Positions 51,723-60,503 of a stretch of 64,000 nucleotides of DNA are shown here, one piece after another. This DNA comes from Mesorhizobium sp. M2E.F.Ca.ET.219.01.1.1. Lineage in GTDB: Bacteria > Pseudomonadota > Alphaproteobacteria > Rhizobiales > Rhizobiaceae. A program made the translations under genes and the position numbers. The stretch lies in contig NZ_SADT02000006.1 of assembly GCF_004016445.2 (NCBI RefSeq), forward strand, positions 124,001 to 188,000, written 5' to 3'. Numbering within the stretch: the first letter of the stretch is position 1; each line of letters opens with the position of its first letter. Under the pieces are notes generated by a model, which saw nothing but the letters and a program-made list of their open reading frames with translations, ran no database searches and was not told the DNA's origin.

Positions 51723-52655
51723 ATGGATACCAAGCGCCTGGATCTCAACCTGTTGGTTACCCTCGAAACGCTGCTGATCGAGCGCAACGTCACGAAGGCG
51801 GCTGCCCGACTGCATCTCAGCCAGCCGGCCGTAAGCGCCCAACTGAATCGTCTCAGGCAGGAGTTCGACGACCAACTTCTAATCCCTGCCCAGCGAGGGA
51901 TGACGCCGACGGTCAAGGCAATGGAGTTGCTCGATCCGTTGCGCCAAGCCCTCGACCAGGTTCGAGCCACGCTCACGTCGCATCGGAACTTCAATCCGGC
52001 TAAGGCCAAGCTGACCTTCGCGATTGCTTGCACAGACTATCTGCAAGCCGCGGTAATCAAGCCGCTAGTCGTGGAGCTCAGGACGCGGGCACCGGGCGTT
52101 CGCGTTGCGATACGCAATCTGGACCTGCCGCAATTGGAAGCGCAGATGGCGCGCGGCGATGTGGATCTGGCACTGATGACGCCGCAGGAGGCCCCGCCAG
52201 GTCTTCGCGCTCGACACTTGTTCGATGAGCGCTACGTGCTTATCGGCCGCAAGGCGCATCCGCGGCTGCGGGAAGGGATCACGGTCACCGAGTTTGCCGC
52301 GTTAGAGCAGGTGGTGGTATCCCCGGACGGCGGCGGGTTCGCAACGCCCGTGGACAGTGCCTTGGCCGCTCTCGGATACAAGCGTAACGTGGTGCTCTCC
52401 GCGGCATCGTTCCTGTTCGTCCCCGAGATCGTGTCCAATTCGGACTTCGTCGCGCTCGTCCCGGAACGGCTGGTGCGCGGCTCCGCAAACAAGCTCGAAG
52501 TGATGGACTGCCCATTTCCCGTCGAAGGCTTTGCGGTGGGAATGGTGTGGCATGAGCGCGGTCACGGACACAGCGGCCAGCGCTGGATCCGTGAGGCCAT
52601 CGTCTCGCTTGCCGCGCATCGATCCTCGTCTCGGGCGCGCAACAATCCCAGCTAG
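51723..52655 (+). CDS. LysR-family transcriptional regulator
   Basis: 310 residues. HTH (about 5-65) with LLVTLETLLIERNVTKAAAR and LHLSQPAVSAQLNRLRQEFD, typical LTTR. Substrate-binding domain from about 90 (KLTFAIACTDYLQAAVIKPL, DVDLALMTPQE). It resembles the NodD/NahR-like group in its opening MDTKRLDLNLLVTLETLL, but not enough for a specific name. Divergent from the NmrA gene; converges on exoP with a 4-base overlap. Inducer unknown. Confidence 0.88.
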   Translation: MDTKRLDLNLLVTLETLLIERNVTKAAARLHLSQPAVSAQLNRLRQEFDDQLLIPAQRGMTPTVKAMELLDPLRQALDQVRATLTSHRNFNPAKAKLTFAIACTDYLQAAVIKPLVVELRTRAPGVRVAIRNLDLPQLEAQMARGDVDLALMTPQEAPPGLRARHLFDERYVLIGRKAHPRLREGITVTEFAALEQVVVSPDGGGFATPVDSALAALGYKRNVVLSAASFLFVPEIVSNSDFVALVPERLVRGSANKLEVMDCPFPVEGFAVGMVWHERGHGHSGQRWIREAIVSLAAHRSSSRARNNPS

Positions 52656-55033
52656 GCAGCCCGCTTGGCGCGCGCTTCCGATTTCTCCAGATAATAGCTC
52701 GAGTAGCGGTCGAAGAACCGTTCCGAGCCGCCGAGCGAGCCGTATCTCGCGAGCTTCTTCAGGTCGACCTTATTGAGAACCGCCCCAATCACCTTGTTGG
52801 CGATATAGGGCTCCGACTCCAGCATCGAGCGCACCATGTTGCGCGGCGTGCGGCCCCATTCGGTGACCAGCACGAAGCCGTCGACCAGCGGTGCGAAGGC
52901 CTTGGCGTCGACCACGGGTCCGAGCGGCGGCAAGTCGACGATGATGTACTCGAACGTCTCCTTGGCGTTCTCGATGAAGCGCCGCATGCCGGCCGAGCCC
53001 AACAGCTCGCTGGTGTGCGAGAACTGGCCACGCAGCACGGCTGGAATGATCGCGAGCTTGGTCTGACGATCGACCTTGCCGACCGACTGCCAGGTCTGGC
53101 CATTGACCACCGCTTCCATCAGGCCCTGTTCGGCCTCCATGCCGAGGCTGCGGCTCAAGCCTGGATTGCGCAGGTCGCCGTCGACGAGCAAGGTCTTGGC
53201 GCCGTTTGCGGCAAGCAGGCCGGCGAGATTCGCGGCCACTGTCGATTTGCCTTCGCCCGGCAGCACCGAAATGACGCCGATCACCCGGCTGCCGCGATCC
53301 TCCATCACGACGTCGAAGGCGATCTTGGCGTTGCGCAGCGTCTCGGCGAACATCGAAGCCGGAGCATCGATGCTGACGCGCATGCGCGCCCGCCTCTCGG
53401 CCGAGGAGAGGCTGGCCACCTTGCCGTCGGCCGGCAGGTCTTCGGCCTTGGAATCCTTGGCCCTGCCGCCGCCGATCGTCGGCAGATAGCCGAGGAATTT
53501 CAGGCCGGCGCGATCGCGAATATCCTCGCCCGTCCTGAAGAAGCGCTCGTTGAACTCGTTGAGACCGCCGAAGCCGGCGCCGAGCATCAGGCCGAGCACC
53601 AGCGACAGCGCCAGCACACGCATGGTGCGAGGGCCCGAGGCCGCGAGCGGCATCGTGGCGTCGGAAATGATGCGGACCTTGCCGACCGGGAAGGACTGCT
53701 GCTGCGAGGCTTCCTCGTAGCGGCTGAGGAAGGTCTGGTAGAGCGTGGTCAGCGCCTGCGCCTGCTGGTCGAGTTCCTTCAGCTTCACCTGCGACTGGTT
53801 GTCGATCGAGCTCTTGCCGGCGGCTGTGGAAATCTTGTCGCGAAGCGCGGTCTCGCGCGTCTGCGCCACTTCGAAGTCGTTGCGATAGCTTTCGGTGATC
53901 TGCTTCAGCTGCCCGAAAATCTGCGCCGCGACATCGGCCTTTTCCTTGGCCAGCGCGACCGCCTGCGGGTGATCCTTGCCGAAATTGGTCTCGACGTCCT
54001 GCAGGCGCTTGGCAATGGCCAGATAGCGGGTCTTGAGCCCGATGATGACCGAGCTGCTCGGCTGGTCGGCCGCTATGGCCGAATCGTTGAAAGCGCTTTC
54101 CGAGCCGCTGTCGACGATCGCCTTGTACTGCTGGTAGCGGGCGCTGGCGCGAGCCGTATCGGCCTGCGCGACGATGAGCTGGGCGTTAAGGTCGGCAAGT
54201 TGCTTGTCACTCAGCAACTGGCCGTCGCTGTTGGCGGAAAGGCCGTGCTCGGCCCTGAACTTCTCGACCGCCAGCGAAGCGGCCTGCGAGCTTTCGCGCA
54301 ACTCGGTCAACCGGCCCTGCAGCCATACGGCCGCGCGCTCGGTGGCGTCAAAGCTGGCGTTGAGCTGGTCGGCGAGATAGGCGTCCGCATAGGCCTTGGT
54401 GATGGCTGTGGCGAGTGCAGGGTTTGTCGCCTGGTAGCCGATGCTGATGACGTTGGAGCGGCTGACGCGATCGGCCAACAATCCTGTCTGCAGCATATAA
54501 ACCGCGTAGTCGTGGGTCGCGGTCTTGATCATGGCTTCACGCGTGGCGGCATCGACATTCTGGATGCCGGGGATTTGATCGGCGGCGTTGCCGCGGAAAT
54601 AGGCGACGATGCCGCGCAGGAACCCGATGCCCTTGGCCAAAGCCGATTGGGGCGGGCTCATGAAGTCCTGGTTCTGATCGAGCTTCAACTTGTCGACCAC
54701 CTCCGACGCCAGCCGCGCCGAGTTGAGGATCTCGATCTGGCTGAGGATCGTCGCGTCGGTCTGCTGCGTGGCGCTGGCAGCCGAAATGTCGTCCATGACC
54801 TTGTTCATGCCCTCGTCGATCAGAACGCTCGCCACGGACATGTACTGCTTGGGCGTGGTCTGCAGATAGATCACGCCCAGGAACAGGCCGATGGCGGCGC
54901 AGATCGCCACCACCTTGGCCTGACGGGCGGCCATGCCAAGCAGACGCTCGACATCGATGAAGTCTTCACCCTTCTCCTGATCGGCACTGGGCAACGGCAT
55001 CCTCTTGTCGAGAGGGAAGTTGGCATAGTTCAT
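52652..55033 (-). CDS. exoP: Exopolysaccharide polymerisation/export tyrosine kinase ExoP
   Basis: 793 residues. N-terminal Wzz/GumC chain-length domain between two membrane helices (about 38-55 and about 470-490), a long coiled coil in the periplasm, then a cytoplasmic BY-kinase with Walker A LPGEGKSTVAANLAG and Walker A' TLLVDGDLRNPGLSR. The Tyr-rich tail ERFFDRYSSYYLEKSEARAK is the autophosphorylation cluster. ExoP sets succinoglycan chain length and export. First gene of the exo locus, order P-N-O-M-A-L as in Sinorhizobium meliloti. Overlaps lysR tail to tail by 4 bases. Confidence 0.92.
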   Translation of the reverse strand: MNYANFPLDKRMPLPSADQEKGEDFIDVERLLGMAARQAKVVAICAAIGLFLGVIYLQTTPKQYMSVASVLIDEGMNKVMDDISAASATQQTDATILSQIEILNSARLASEVVDKLKLDQNQDFMSPPQSALAKGIGFLRGIVAYFRGNAADQIPGIQNVDAATREAMIKTATHDYAVYMLQTGLLADRVSRSNVISIGYQATNPALATAITKAYADAYLADQLNASFDATERAAVWLQGRLTELRESSQAASLAVEKFRAEHGLSANSDGQLLSDKQLADLNAQLIVAQADTARASARYQQYKAIVDSGSESAFNDSAIAADQPSSSVIIGLKTRYLAIAKRLQDVETNFGKDHPQAVALAKEKADVAAQIFGQLKQITESYRNDFEVAQTRETALRDKISTAAGKSSIDNQSQVKLKELDQQAQALTTLYQTFLSRYEEASQQQSFPVGKVRIISDATMPLAASGPRTMRVLALSLVLGLMLGAGFGGLNEFNERFFRTGEDIRDRAGLKFLGYLPTIGGGRAKDSKAEDLPADGKVASLSSAERRARMRVSIDAPASMFAETLRNAKIAFDVVMEDRGSRVIGVISVLPGEGKSTVAANLAGLLAANGAKTLLVDGDLRNPGLSRSLGMEAEQGLMEAVVNGQTWQSVGKVDRQTKLAIIPAVLRGQFSHTSELLGSAGMRRFIENAKETFEYIIVDLPPLGPVVDAKAFAPLVDGFVLVTEWGRTPRNMVRSMLESEPYIANKVIGAVLNKVDLKKLARYGSLGGSERFFDRYSSYYLEKSEARAKRAA

Positions 55034-55199
55034 GTTCGGTCCAATTCCAGGTTGCAGGCGCTATCGGCCTTGGTAGATCGGCGTCGTGACCAGAAAAGAC
55101 CGCGCAACGTTGTTGCAGGATGCGCCGGGCCTGAAGGCCCGGGCGCTTGAGTGGCTGTCGCGCCATCGCGAGTTCGCATATGCACCCAAAAGATGGGCA

Positions 55200-56096
55200 T
55201 TATGCGGCTACTTCCCGGCGCTCATGCGACCGGACAAATTGCTGCAGCATTTCGAAGACAGGGCCTTTCATGTCGTCGCGTGCCAGGGCGAAGGCGATGG
55301 TGGCCTCGATGAAGCCTTCCTTGGAACCGCAGTCGAACATGCGGCCATCGAAAGGCTGGGCATAGAAGGGCTGGCTCTGGGCGAGGCGCACCATGGCATC
55401 GGTGAGCTGGATCTCGTTGCCGGCGCCGCGCTGCTGATTGCCGAGCAGGGCAAAGATCTCCGGCTGCAGCACGTAGCGGCCATTGATGTAGAAATTCGAC
55501 GGCGCCTTGGCGGGCGCCGGCTTTTCGACCATCTCAGTGACCTGGAAGCCGGAGCCGACCTCGTCGCCGCGGCCGACAATGCCGTATTTGCTGGTTTCGG
55601 CGGGGTCGCAGCGCTCGACGGCGATCACATTGCCGCCAGTCCGCTGATAAAGATCGACGGTCTCGGCAAGGCAGCCGCGCGCGCCGAAGGACACCATGTC
55701 GGGAAGCAGCAGCGCGAAGGGCTCGTTGCCGATCACGTCGCGCGCGCACCATACGGCATGGCCGAGGCCCTGCGGCGACTGCTGGCGGATGAAGGAGGTG
55801 GCGCCGGCCACCGGCAGCAGGCTCTCCAGCGATTCGAGCTGCGCCTTCTTGCCGGTCTGCTCCAGCGTGCCGATCAGTTCAGGATGCAGGTCGAAATAGT
55901 CCTCGATAACCGCCTTGTTGCGGCCGGTGACGAAGACGATGTGCTCGATGCCGGCCTCGAACGCCTCGTCGACGGCATATTGCACGACGGGCTTGTCGAC
56001 GACGGGAAGCATTTCCTTCGGCATCGACTTGGTTGCCGGCAGAAACCGCGTTCCGAGCCCCGCCACCGGGATAACTGCCTTCCTGACTTTCTGCAT
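55200..56096 (-). CDS. exoN: UTP-glucose-1-phosphate uridylyltransferase (GalU/ExoN)
   Basis: 298 residues. VIPVAGLGTRFLPATKSMPK followed by EMLPVVDKP is the GalU nucleotide-binding signature; later VDEAFEAGIEHIVFVTGRNK and YGIVGRGDE fit. It makes UDP-glucose for the polysaccharide. Placement directly between exoP and exoO-like genes matches exoN of the succinoglycan locus. The 166 bases between it and exoP hold an imperfect hairpin (55122-55146) but no gene. Confidence 0.93.
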   Translation of the reverse strand: MQKVRKAVIPVAGLGTRFLPATKSMPKEMLPVVDKPVVQYAVDEAFEAGIEHIVFVTGRNKAVIEDYFDLHPELIGTLEQTGKKAQLESLESLLPVAGATSFIRQQSPQGLGHAVWCARDVIGNEPFALLLPDMVSFGARGCLAETVDLYQRTGGNVIAVERCDPAETSKYGIVGRGDEVGSGFQVTEMVEKPAPAKAPSNFYINGRYVLQPEIFALLGNQQRGAGNEIQLTDAMVRLAQSQPFYAQPFDGRMFDCGSKEGFIEATIAFALARDDMKGPVFEMLQQFVRSHERREVAA

Positions 56097-56125
56097 CTGG
56101 TCTTCCTTCTGAGAGAAAAAGATTT

Positions 56126-57112
56126 CTATCTGTCGCCGGCTATCAAATCGCCCGCATGCTTCATCTCCCCGCCCCCACGGCGAACCTGTGCCGCAACCCT
56201 TCTCAGCCGCACCGCGATCGGCATTGACATATGCCCGATCGCGGCCGGATCCCTGAGCGCCGCGCCTATCGCCTTGAGCGGCGCGCGCGCCTTGATGTGC
56301 TGGACCAGGGACAGGAACGACGCGGCCTTTCGCAGGCTGCGGCCGCGTCTCGCGAAGGCCGCCTGGGCGCCGCTGTCCATGGGGAATGCCGCCGCAAACG
56401 CGGCATCGGCGCGCGTCATCGCCTCGACGTGGTGCAATTCGAGCACGCGCGAGATCGATCCGGTGCGGATATGGTAGACATAACCGACGGTCGGCTCGAC
56501 CGCGCAGCGGCCGCCGCTGGCCAGCGCGCTTGCCAGCAGAATGTAGTCCTCGCCGATGCGGAGCTTCTCGTCGTAACGCAACCTGTTGTCGTTGAGGAAG
56601 CGGCGCTGGAAGACCGGCTTGAGATAGCCGAGATTGAAGCGCGATTCGAAGACCAGATTGCCGGCGATGTAGTCGGCCAGCGAGATTTCGCGAAGCGTTT
56701 CCAGATAGTCAGCCGGGAACATGGTGTCGTCGGGCGTGCCGTCCTCGCGCACCACCTGGACATTGTCGACGGCAATTTCGGCGCCGACCGCTTCCGCCCG
56801 CGCGATCATCGCCGCCATACGGCCAGGGAGAACGGCGTCGTCGGAATCCAGCACGGCCACCCAGCGGCCGCGCGCGAGGTCGAGGCCGGCATTCCTGGCG
56901 CCGCCTGGGCCGCGATTCTCCGGCAGCGCAACCACCTTCACGATGTCTTCCGGGTAAGCGCGCGCCACATCAAGCGTGCCGTCGCGCGACTGGTCGTCGA
57001 CGACGATAACCTCGACGGTGACGCCGAGTTGCGCGATCGCGCCGGCGATGGCGCGGTCGAGAGTGGCCTCCGTATTATAGGCGGCGATGACGAAGCTGAC
57101 GTCAGGCTGCAC
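56126..57112 (-). CDS. exoO: Family 2 glycosyltransferase (ExoO-like)
   Basis: 328 residues from a GTG at 57112. GT-A nucleotide-binding start PDVSFVIAAYNTEATLDRAI, VIVVDDQSRDGTLD, and the DXD-type VLDSDDAVLPGRM. Long helical C-terminal half. Probably adds a side-chain glucose of the repeating unit on the inner membrane. The GTG start is 11 bases inside the previous gene's end, and the position between exoN and exoM supports the ExoO name. The open frame to 57190 is an overlap artefact. Confidence 0.8.
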   Translation of the reverse strand: MQPDVSFVIAAYNTEATLDRAIAGAIAQLGVTVEVIVVDDQSRDGTLDVARAYPEDIVKVVALPENRGPGGARNAGLDLARGRWVAVLDSDDAVLPGRMAAMIARAEAVGAEIAVDNVQVVREDGTPDDTMFPADYLETLREISLADYIAGNLVFESRFNLGYLKPVFQRRFLNDNRLRYDEKLRIGEDYILLASALASGGRCAVEPTVGYVYHIRTGSISRVLELHHVEAMTRADAAFAAAFPMDSGAQAAFARRGRSLRKAASFLSLVQHIKARAPLKAIGAALRDPAAIGHMSMPIAVRLRRVAAQVRRGGGEMKHAGDLIAGDR

Positions 57113-58040
57113 GCTTGTTCCCTTGTTCTGGCGAAGTGAGGCCGTACTGGCGGATTTCACGGACGCCGACCAAACCGGAGACGACACCAACGTGCATAAT
57201 GCCGCGCAGCACGCTGCGGTTCCGTCTCACCGGGCTGATCGCGGTCAAAATCGCCATGCCGAAGCAGTAAGCGGCCTTGGCCGAAGCCAGCCCGACCTGG
57301 CCCGCGCGGCGGATGCCGCCAGCGCCGCGGCCGATAAGGTGGCCATGCGTCTGGCCGAAGCGGAAGCGGCGGCGGCGCAGCCAGTCGAACGCGGCCCTGG
57401 CGCGGGGGACGACCTCGTCGACGAAGGCTTGCGGCGCGAAGGCGATGCGGCCGCCAGCCTTGACCATGGCATCGAAGAACTCTGTGTCCTCACCGCCGGT
57501 CTGGCCACGCGCCAGGCTGAAGCGCCGGCCGCGCAGGCTTGCGTCGGTCGTTCTGAGCAGGACGTTGCAGGTGTAACCCGTGCGGATCTCGCCGCGCACC
57601 CAGACCGGCAAGGTCGAGTGGAAATCGCCCTTTTGCATCCAGTCCGGCGCATCCTGGCGATAATGCGCCCGCACCGGCCCAAGCACCGCCGCGGCGCCGG
57701 TGGCATCGGCCGTCGCCATCAACTCGACCAGCCAGCCGGGCGACGCCGTCTCGTCATCGTCGATGAAGGCGGCGAAGTTTGACACGCTGGCGTCCAGGCA
57801 TGCATTGCGGGCAATCGAGATGTTGCGCGCCGGCGCGTGGCGATAGCGGATCGGCAGCTTCAATTCCTCGGCCAGCGCCTCCACCAGCTTCTGGGCGCTT
57901 GGTTCGTCGTCATTGTCGGCAATGACGATGCCGACCTCCAAACCTTCAGGCTTCTCCAGGGCGGCGACGGAGCGCAGCGTGTCGGCCAGTTCCGGCCGGC
58001 GGAAGGTGCAGACGCAGATGTCGATCGAGCGGCCGGCCAT
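57102..58040 (-). CDS. exoM: Family 2 glycosyltransferase (ExoM-like)
   Basis: 312 residues from the ATG at 58040 (MAGRSIDICVCTFRRPELAD). ICVCTFRRPELADTLRS, NISIARNACLDASVSNFAAF and IDDDETASPGWL (DXD) are typical ExoM. EDTEFFDAMVKAGGRIAFAP is the acceptor-side motif, and C-terminal hydrophobic regions tie it to the membrane. Its start shares one base with the exoA stop (TGATG). It transfers a glucose in succinoglycan-type assembly. Confidence 0.85.
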   Translation of the reverse strand: MAGRSIDICVCTFRRPELADTLRSVAALEKPEGLEVGIVIADNDDEPSAQKLVEALAEELKLPIRYRHAPARNISIARNACLDASVSNFAAFIDDDETASPGWLVELMATADATGAAAVLGPVRAHYRQDAPDWMQKGDFHSTLPVWVRGEIRTGYTCNVLLRTTDASLRGRRFSLARGQTGGEDTEFFDAMVKAGGRIAFAPQAFVDEVVPRARAAFDWLRRRRFRFGQTHGHLIGRGAGGIRRAGQVGLASAKAAYCFGMAILTAISPVRRNRSVLRGIMHVGVVSGLVGVREIRQYGLTSPEQGNKRAA

Positions 58041-59056
58041 CACGCCACCTTGCGCTGCGAGCGCGGCGTCAAAAGCTGCTGCCAGAAGCCGACGGACCAG
58101 CCGAAATGCATGACCATGGCCGAGACTCCGGCCAGCGCGATGCTGGCGTTGCGCTGGCGCATCGCCGTCGCCAGGCCGTAGCCGAGGCACACCGCCGCCC
58201 ACAAAAGGAACGGCACCGCCGCCAGCCAGTGGACGAAGGAGAACAGGGCCAGCACCACCACGGGCGCCACCAGCAGCGGGATCATCTGCCGGACCTTCGG
58301 CACCATGCGGTGCTTGAGCACATTCCTGGCGCGGCCGCGGCCATAGCCGAGATACTGGAAATAGAGGCTCTTCAGCGTCGAGCGCGGATAGTAGACCATC
58401 TGCGTCCTGCCGCTCATCCAGATGCGGTAGCCGGCCTGGCGCAGGCGGTAGTCAAGCTCGGCATCCTCATTGTGGCTGAAGCTCTCATCATAGCCGCCGA
58501 CATGGCTGAAGGCAGCGACGCGCATCAGCGCGTGGTGTCCGTGGTCGACCCATTCGCCCTCGGACATGTGCCGGTGCTTCGAGCCGCCGGTGCCAAGCTT
58601 GGAATTCTGCGCCGCCGCGACTGCCTTCTGCACGGCCCCGGTGCCGGCGGTCAGCATCGAAACGACGACCGAATCGGCGCCGGTGGCCAAAGCTTCCTCG
58701 ACCAGCCGGTCGCAGTAATCGTCCGGATAACCGCCATGCGCGTCGATGCGGATGAGATAGTCGGCGCCTTCACCGAGGGTCGCCACCGCCAGATTGATGG
58801 CAGCGCTCTGCAGGCGCTTCGGATTGGCGAGCAGGACGACCCGGGAATCCTTCGCCACGATCTTTTCGACGATGGCCTGCGTGCCGTCGGTGCTGCCGCC
58901 GTCCGCGACGACGATGCGGCCGCCGAGCCGTGCCGCCGCGGGCCGTAACTGGTCGAGCAGGCCGCCGATATGGGCCGCCTCGTTGAGGCAGGGAATGACG
59001 ATCAGGATCGATGGATTTGCCTGCTTCATCGGTCTTTGCGCGTCCTTTGCCATCAT
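58040..59056 (-). CDS. exoA: Family 2 glycosyltransferase (ExoA-like)
   Basis: 338 residues. Starts SILIVIPCLNEAAHIGGLLD, with VVADGGSTDGT, RIDAHGGYPDDYCDRLVEEA and EDAELDYRLRQAGYRIW as GT2 landmarks. Two or three membrane helices lie at the C terminus. ExoA adds the second sugar (beta-1,3-glucose) in S. meliloti. ATG at 59056 or 59053. Overlaps the exoL-like gene end by 4 bases, so translationally coupled. Confidence 0.86.
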   Translation of the reverse strand: MMAKDAQRPMKQANPSILIVIPCLNEAAHIGGLLDQLRPAAARLGGRIVVADGGSTDGTQAIVEKIVAKDSRVVLLANPKRLQSAAINLAVATLGEGADYLIRIDAHGGYPDDYCDRLVEEALATGADSVVVSMLTAGTGAVQKAVAAAQNSKLGTGGSKHRHMSEGEWVDHGHHALMRVAAFSHVGGYDESFSHNEDAELDYRLRQAGYRIWMSGRTQMVYYPRSTLKSLYFQYLGYGRGRARNVLKHRMVPKVRQMIPLLVAPVVVLALFSFVHWLAAVPFLLWAAVCLGYGLATAMRQRNASIALAGVSAMVMHFGWSVGFWQQLLTPRSQRKVA

Positions 59057-60219
59057 GCCGCCGCCGCAAAAGCCGAAGGCATGGCGGTGAGGCCGCGCAG
59101 CTTTTCGACGAAGGCCGCACAGTCGCTGCGATCGTAGCTCCAGGTCCGAGGATTGCGGGCCAACACCCGCGACTTCAGGGCGCGGTATCTGTCCTGATCC
59201 ATTCGGCCGAGCATCGCCTCAAGACCTTCGGGCGTCGCCTCGGACAGAAGCACGCCAATGTCCTGCCCTTTGAGGAACCGGCCGGTTTCGGTGCCGGCCA
59301 TCGAGATCGGCACGGCGCCGAAGCGGCAGCCCTCGTAGAGGCGGTTGGGAAGCAGCCATTCAGAATTCTGGCCGGCTTCGAAGAAATCGATCGCCCAGGA
59401 AAAATGCACTTGCCCGTAGATGGCCGCCATATCCTCCGGATTGCGGTAAGGCCCCTCGAACGAAAGCCATGGCTCGGCCTCGACGAAACCATGAAAATCC
59501 GGAAATTCGGACAGTGCAGGACGGCCTCTGAGCACGACCTCGAAACGCCCCGCCTGCCGGCGGGTGAAATCGGCCAGCAGTTCCAGCGAGCGGCGGCAGC
59601 GCAGCGCGCCGAACCAGCCGATCCGCCAGGGCGGCGTCGCCGGGCTGTCGTCCTCGAAAGAATGCGCCGCGACAACGGATGCCGCCTCGAAATATTTGTT
59701 CTCGATCAGCTCGACAGGCGCGCCGATCTGTCCGAAGGGCTCGAAATAATTGGCGATGAAGGCCGGCGAGCTGGTCACCAGAAGCTTCACGTCGCGGGCG
59801 AGATGACGCTCGGCGCCGCGCAGTGTCCGGCCGACAAAATCGTCGCGCAGCACCAGGCGATGGATATCGAGGCATTCATAGACGATGGGCACGTTCGCCC
59901 CCAGGGCTGCATTGGCGCGGCGGGCAAGCGCCAGCATTTCGAGGTTGCGCGCGATGATGAGATCGGGCCTGGGCATGTCGCCCAGCTTCGCGCCGATCGA
60001 CATGGCCGCCTTGGCGACCGCCCCGAGACGCTGCGCGAATCGGCCGTCGCGCGTCGCGCCAAGGTCGACAGGCTTGATACCCTCGATCTCGGCGACCGGA
60101 CTGGTGGTGCGGCGGAAACCCGCCAGGGTGACCCTGGCGCCGCCTGCCTTGAGCATCTGGACCCTCCGGCGCACAGCCGGGTCGGATACGTCATGCACAA
60201 GGTACAAGACATGCAGCAT
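59053..60219 (-). CDS. exoL: Glycosyltransferase, ExoL-like
   Basis: 388 residues from the ATG at 60219 (MLHVLYLVHDVSDPAVRRRV); the frame runs open to 60447 but the added part is Cys-rich and non-conserved. GT-B look: N-terminal DPAVRRRVQMLKAGGARVTL and C-terminal LPNRLYEGCRFGAVPISMAG. Position beside exoA, with exoA-M-O-N-P following, is that of exoL, the third glucosyltransferase of succinoglycan. Divergent from the pyruvyltransferase, with a 284-base gap holding two palindromes. Confidence 0.8.
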   Translation of the reverse strand: MLHVLYLVHDVSDPAVRRRVQMLKAGGARVTLAGFRRTTSPVAEIEGIKPVDLGATRDGRFAQRLGAVAKAAMSIGAKLGDMPRPDLIIARNLEMLALARRANAALGANVPIVYECLDIHRLVLRDDFVGRTLRGAERHLARDVKLLVTSSPAFIANYFEPFGQIGAPVELIENKYFEAASVVAAHSFEDDSPATPPWRIGWFGALRCRRSLELLADFTRRQAGRFEVVLRGRPALSEFPDFHGFVEAEPWLSFEGPYRNPEDMAAIYGQVHFSWAIDFFEAGQNSEWLLPNRLYEGCRFGAVPISMAGTETGRFLKGQDIGVLLSEATPEGLEAMLGRMDQDRYRALKSRVLARNPRTWSYDRSDCAAFVEKLRGLTAMPSAFAAAA

Positions 60220-60268
60220 GAAACTCGACCGATGTTCGGCCCACCCATCGGGGATGCTAGTACAGCTT

Positions 60269-60333
60269 TTGCTGCATCGCAACAATTTTGGTGCGGCGTA
60301 GCAGACGCCCGCACATTTTTTGTTGCACTGCAA
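60269..60333. promoter_or_regulatory. Two palindromes in the exoL-exoV intergenic region
   Basis: TTGCTGCATCGCAACAA (60269-60285) is an inverted repeat with 6 of 7 arm positions, and TTGCACTGCAA (60323-60333) is a perfect 5-1-5 palindrome. They lie in the only divergent promoter region of the exo locus (60220-60503). They could be operators for an exo regulator; no binder is known. Nothing else is seen in the gap. Confidence 0.35.
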
Positions 60334-60503
60334 AAATGATACGCTACTTTCAATGCTGCTTGGGGTCGATCTGGGTTCGACGTTGGTTACCAGCGTGTTG
60401 CAGCACGCCAGGATCGCGACGCGGATCGCGTGGCAGCATTTCGGCAAAACATGCCGTTTTAACCGCCGCTGGCCTGGCCACGGACGCGAAACGAGGTTTC
60501 CCC

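Noticed and set aside
55122..55146. GC-rich imperfect hairpin between exoN and exoP as a terminator
   Set aside because: A bulged stem and no T-run on either strand; also both genes probably belong to one exo unit.
60288..60503. Longer N terminus of the exoV-like protein
   Set aside because: Cys/Arg-rich residues without homology look; the family begins at MKVVIENT with a ribosome site.
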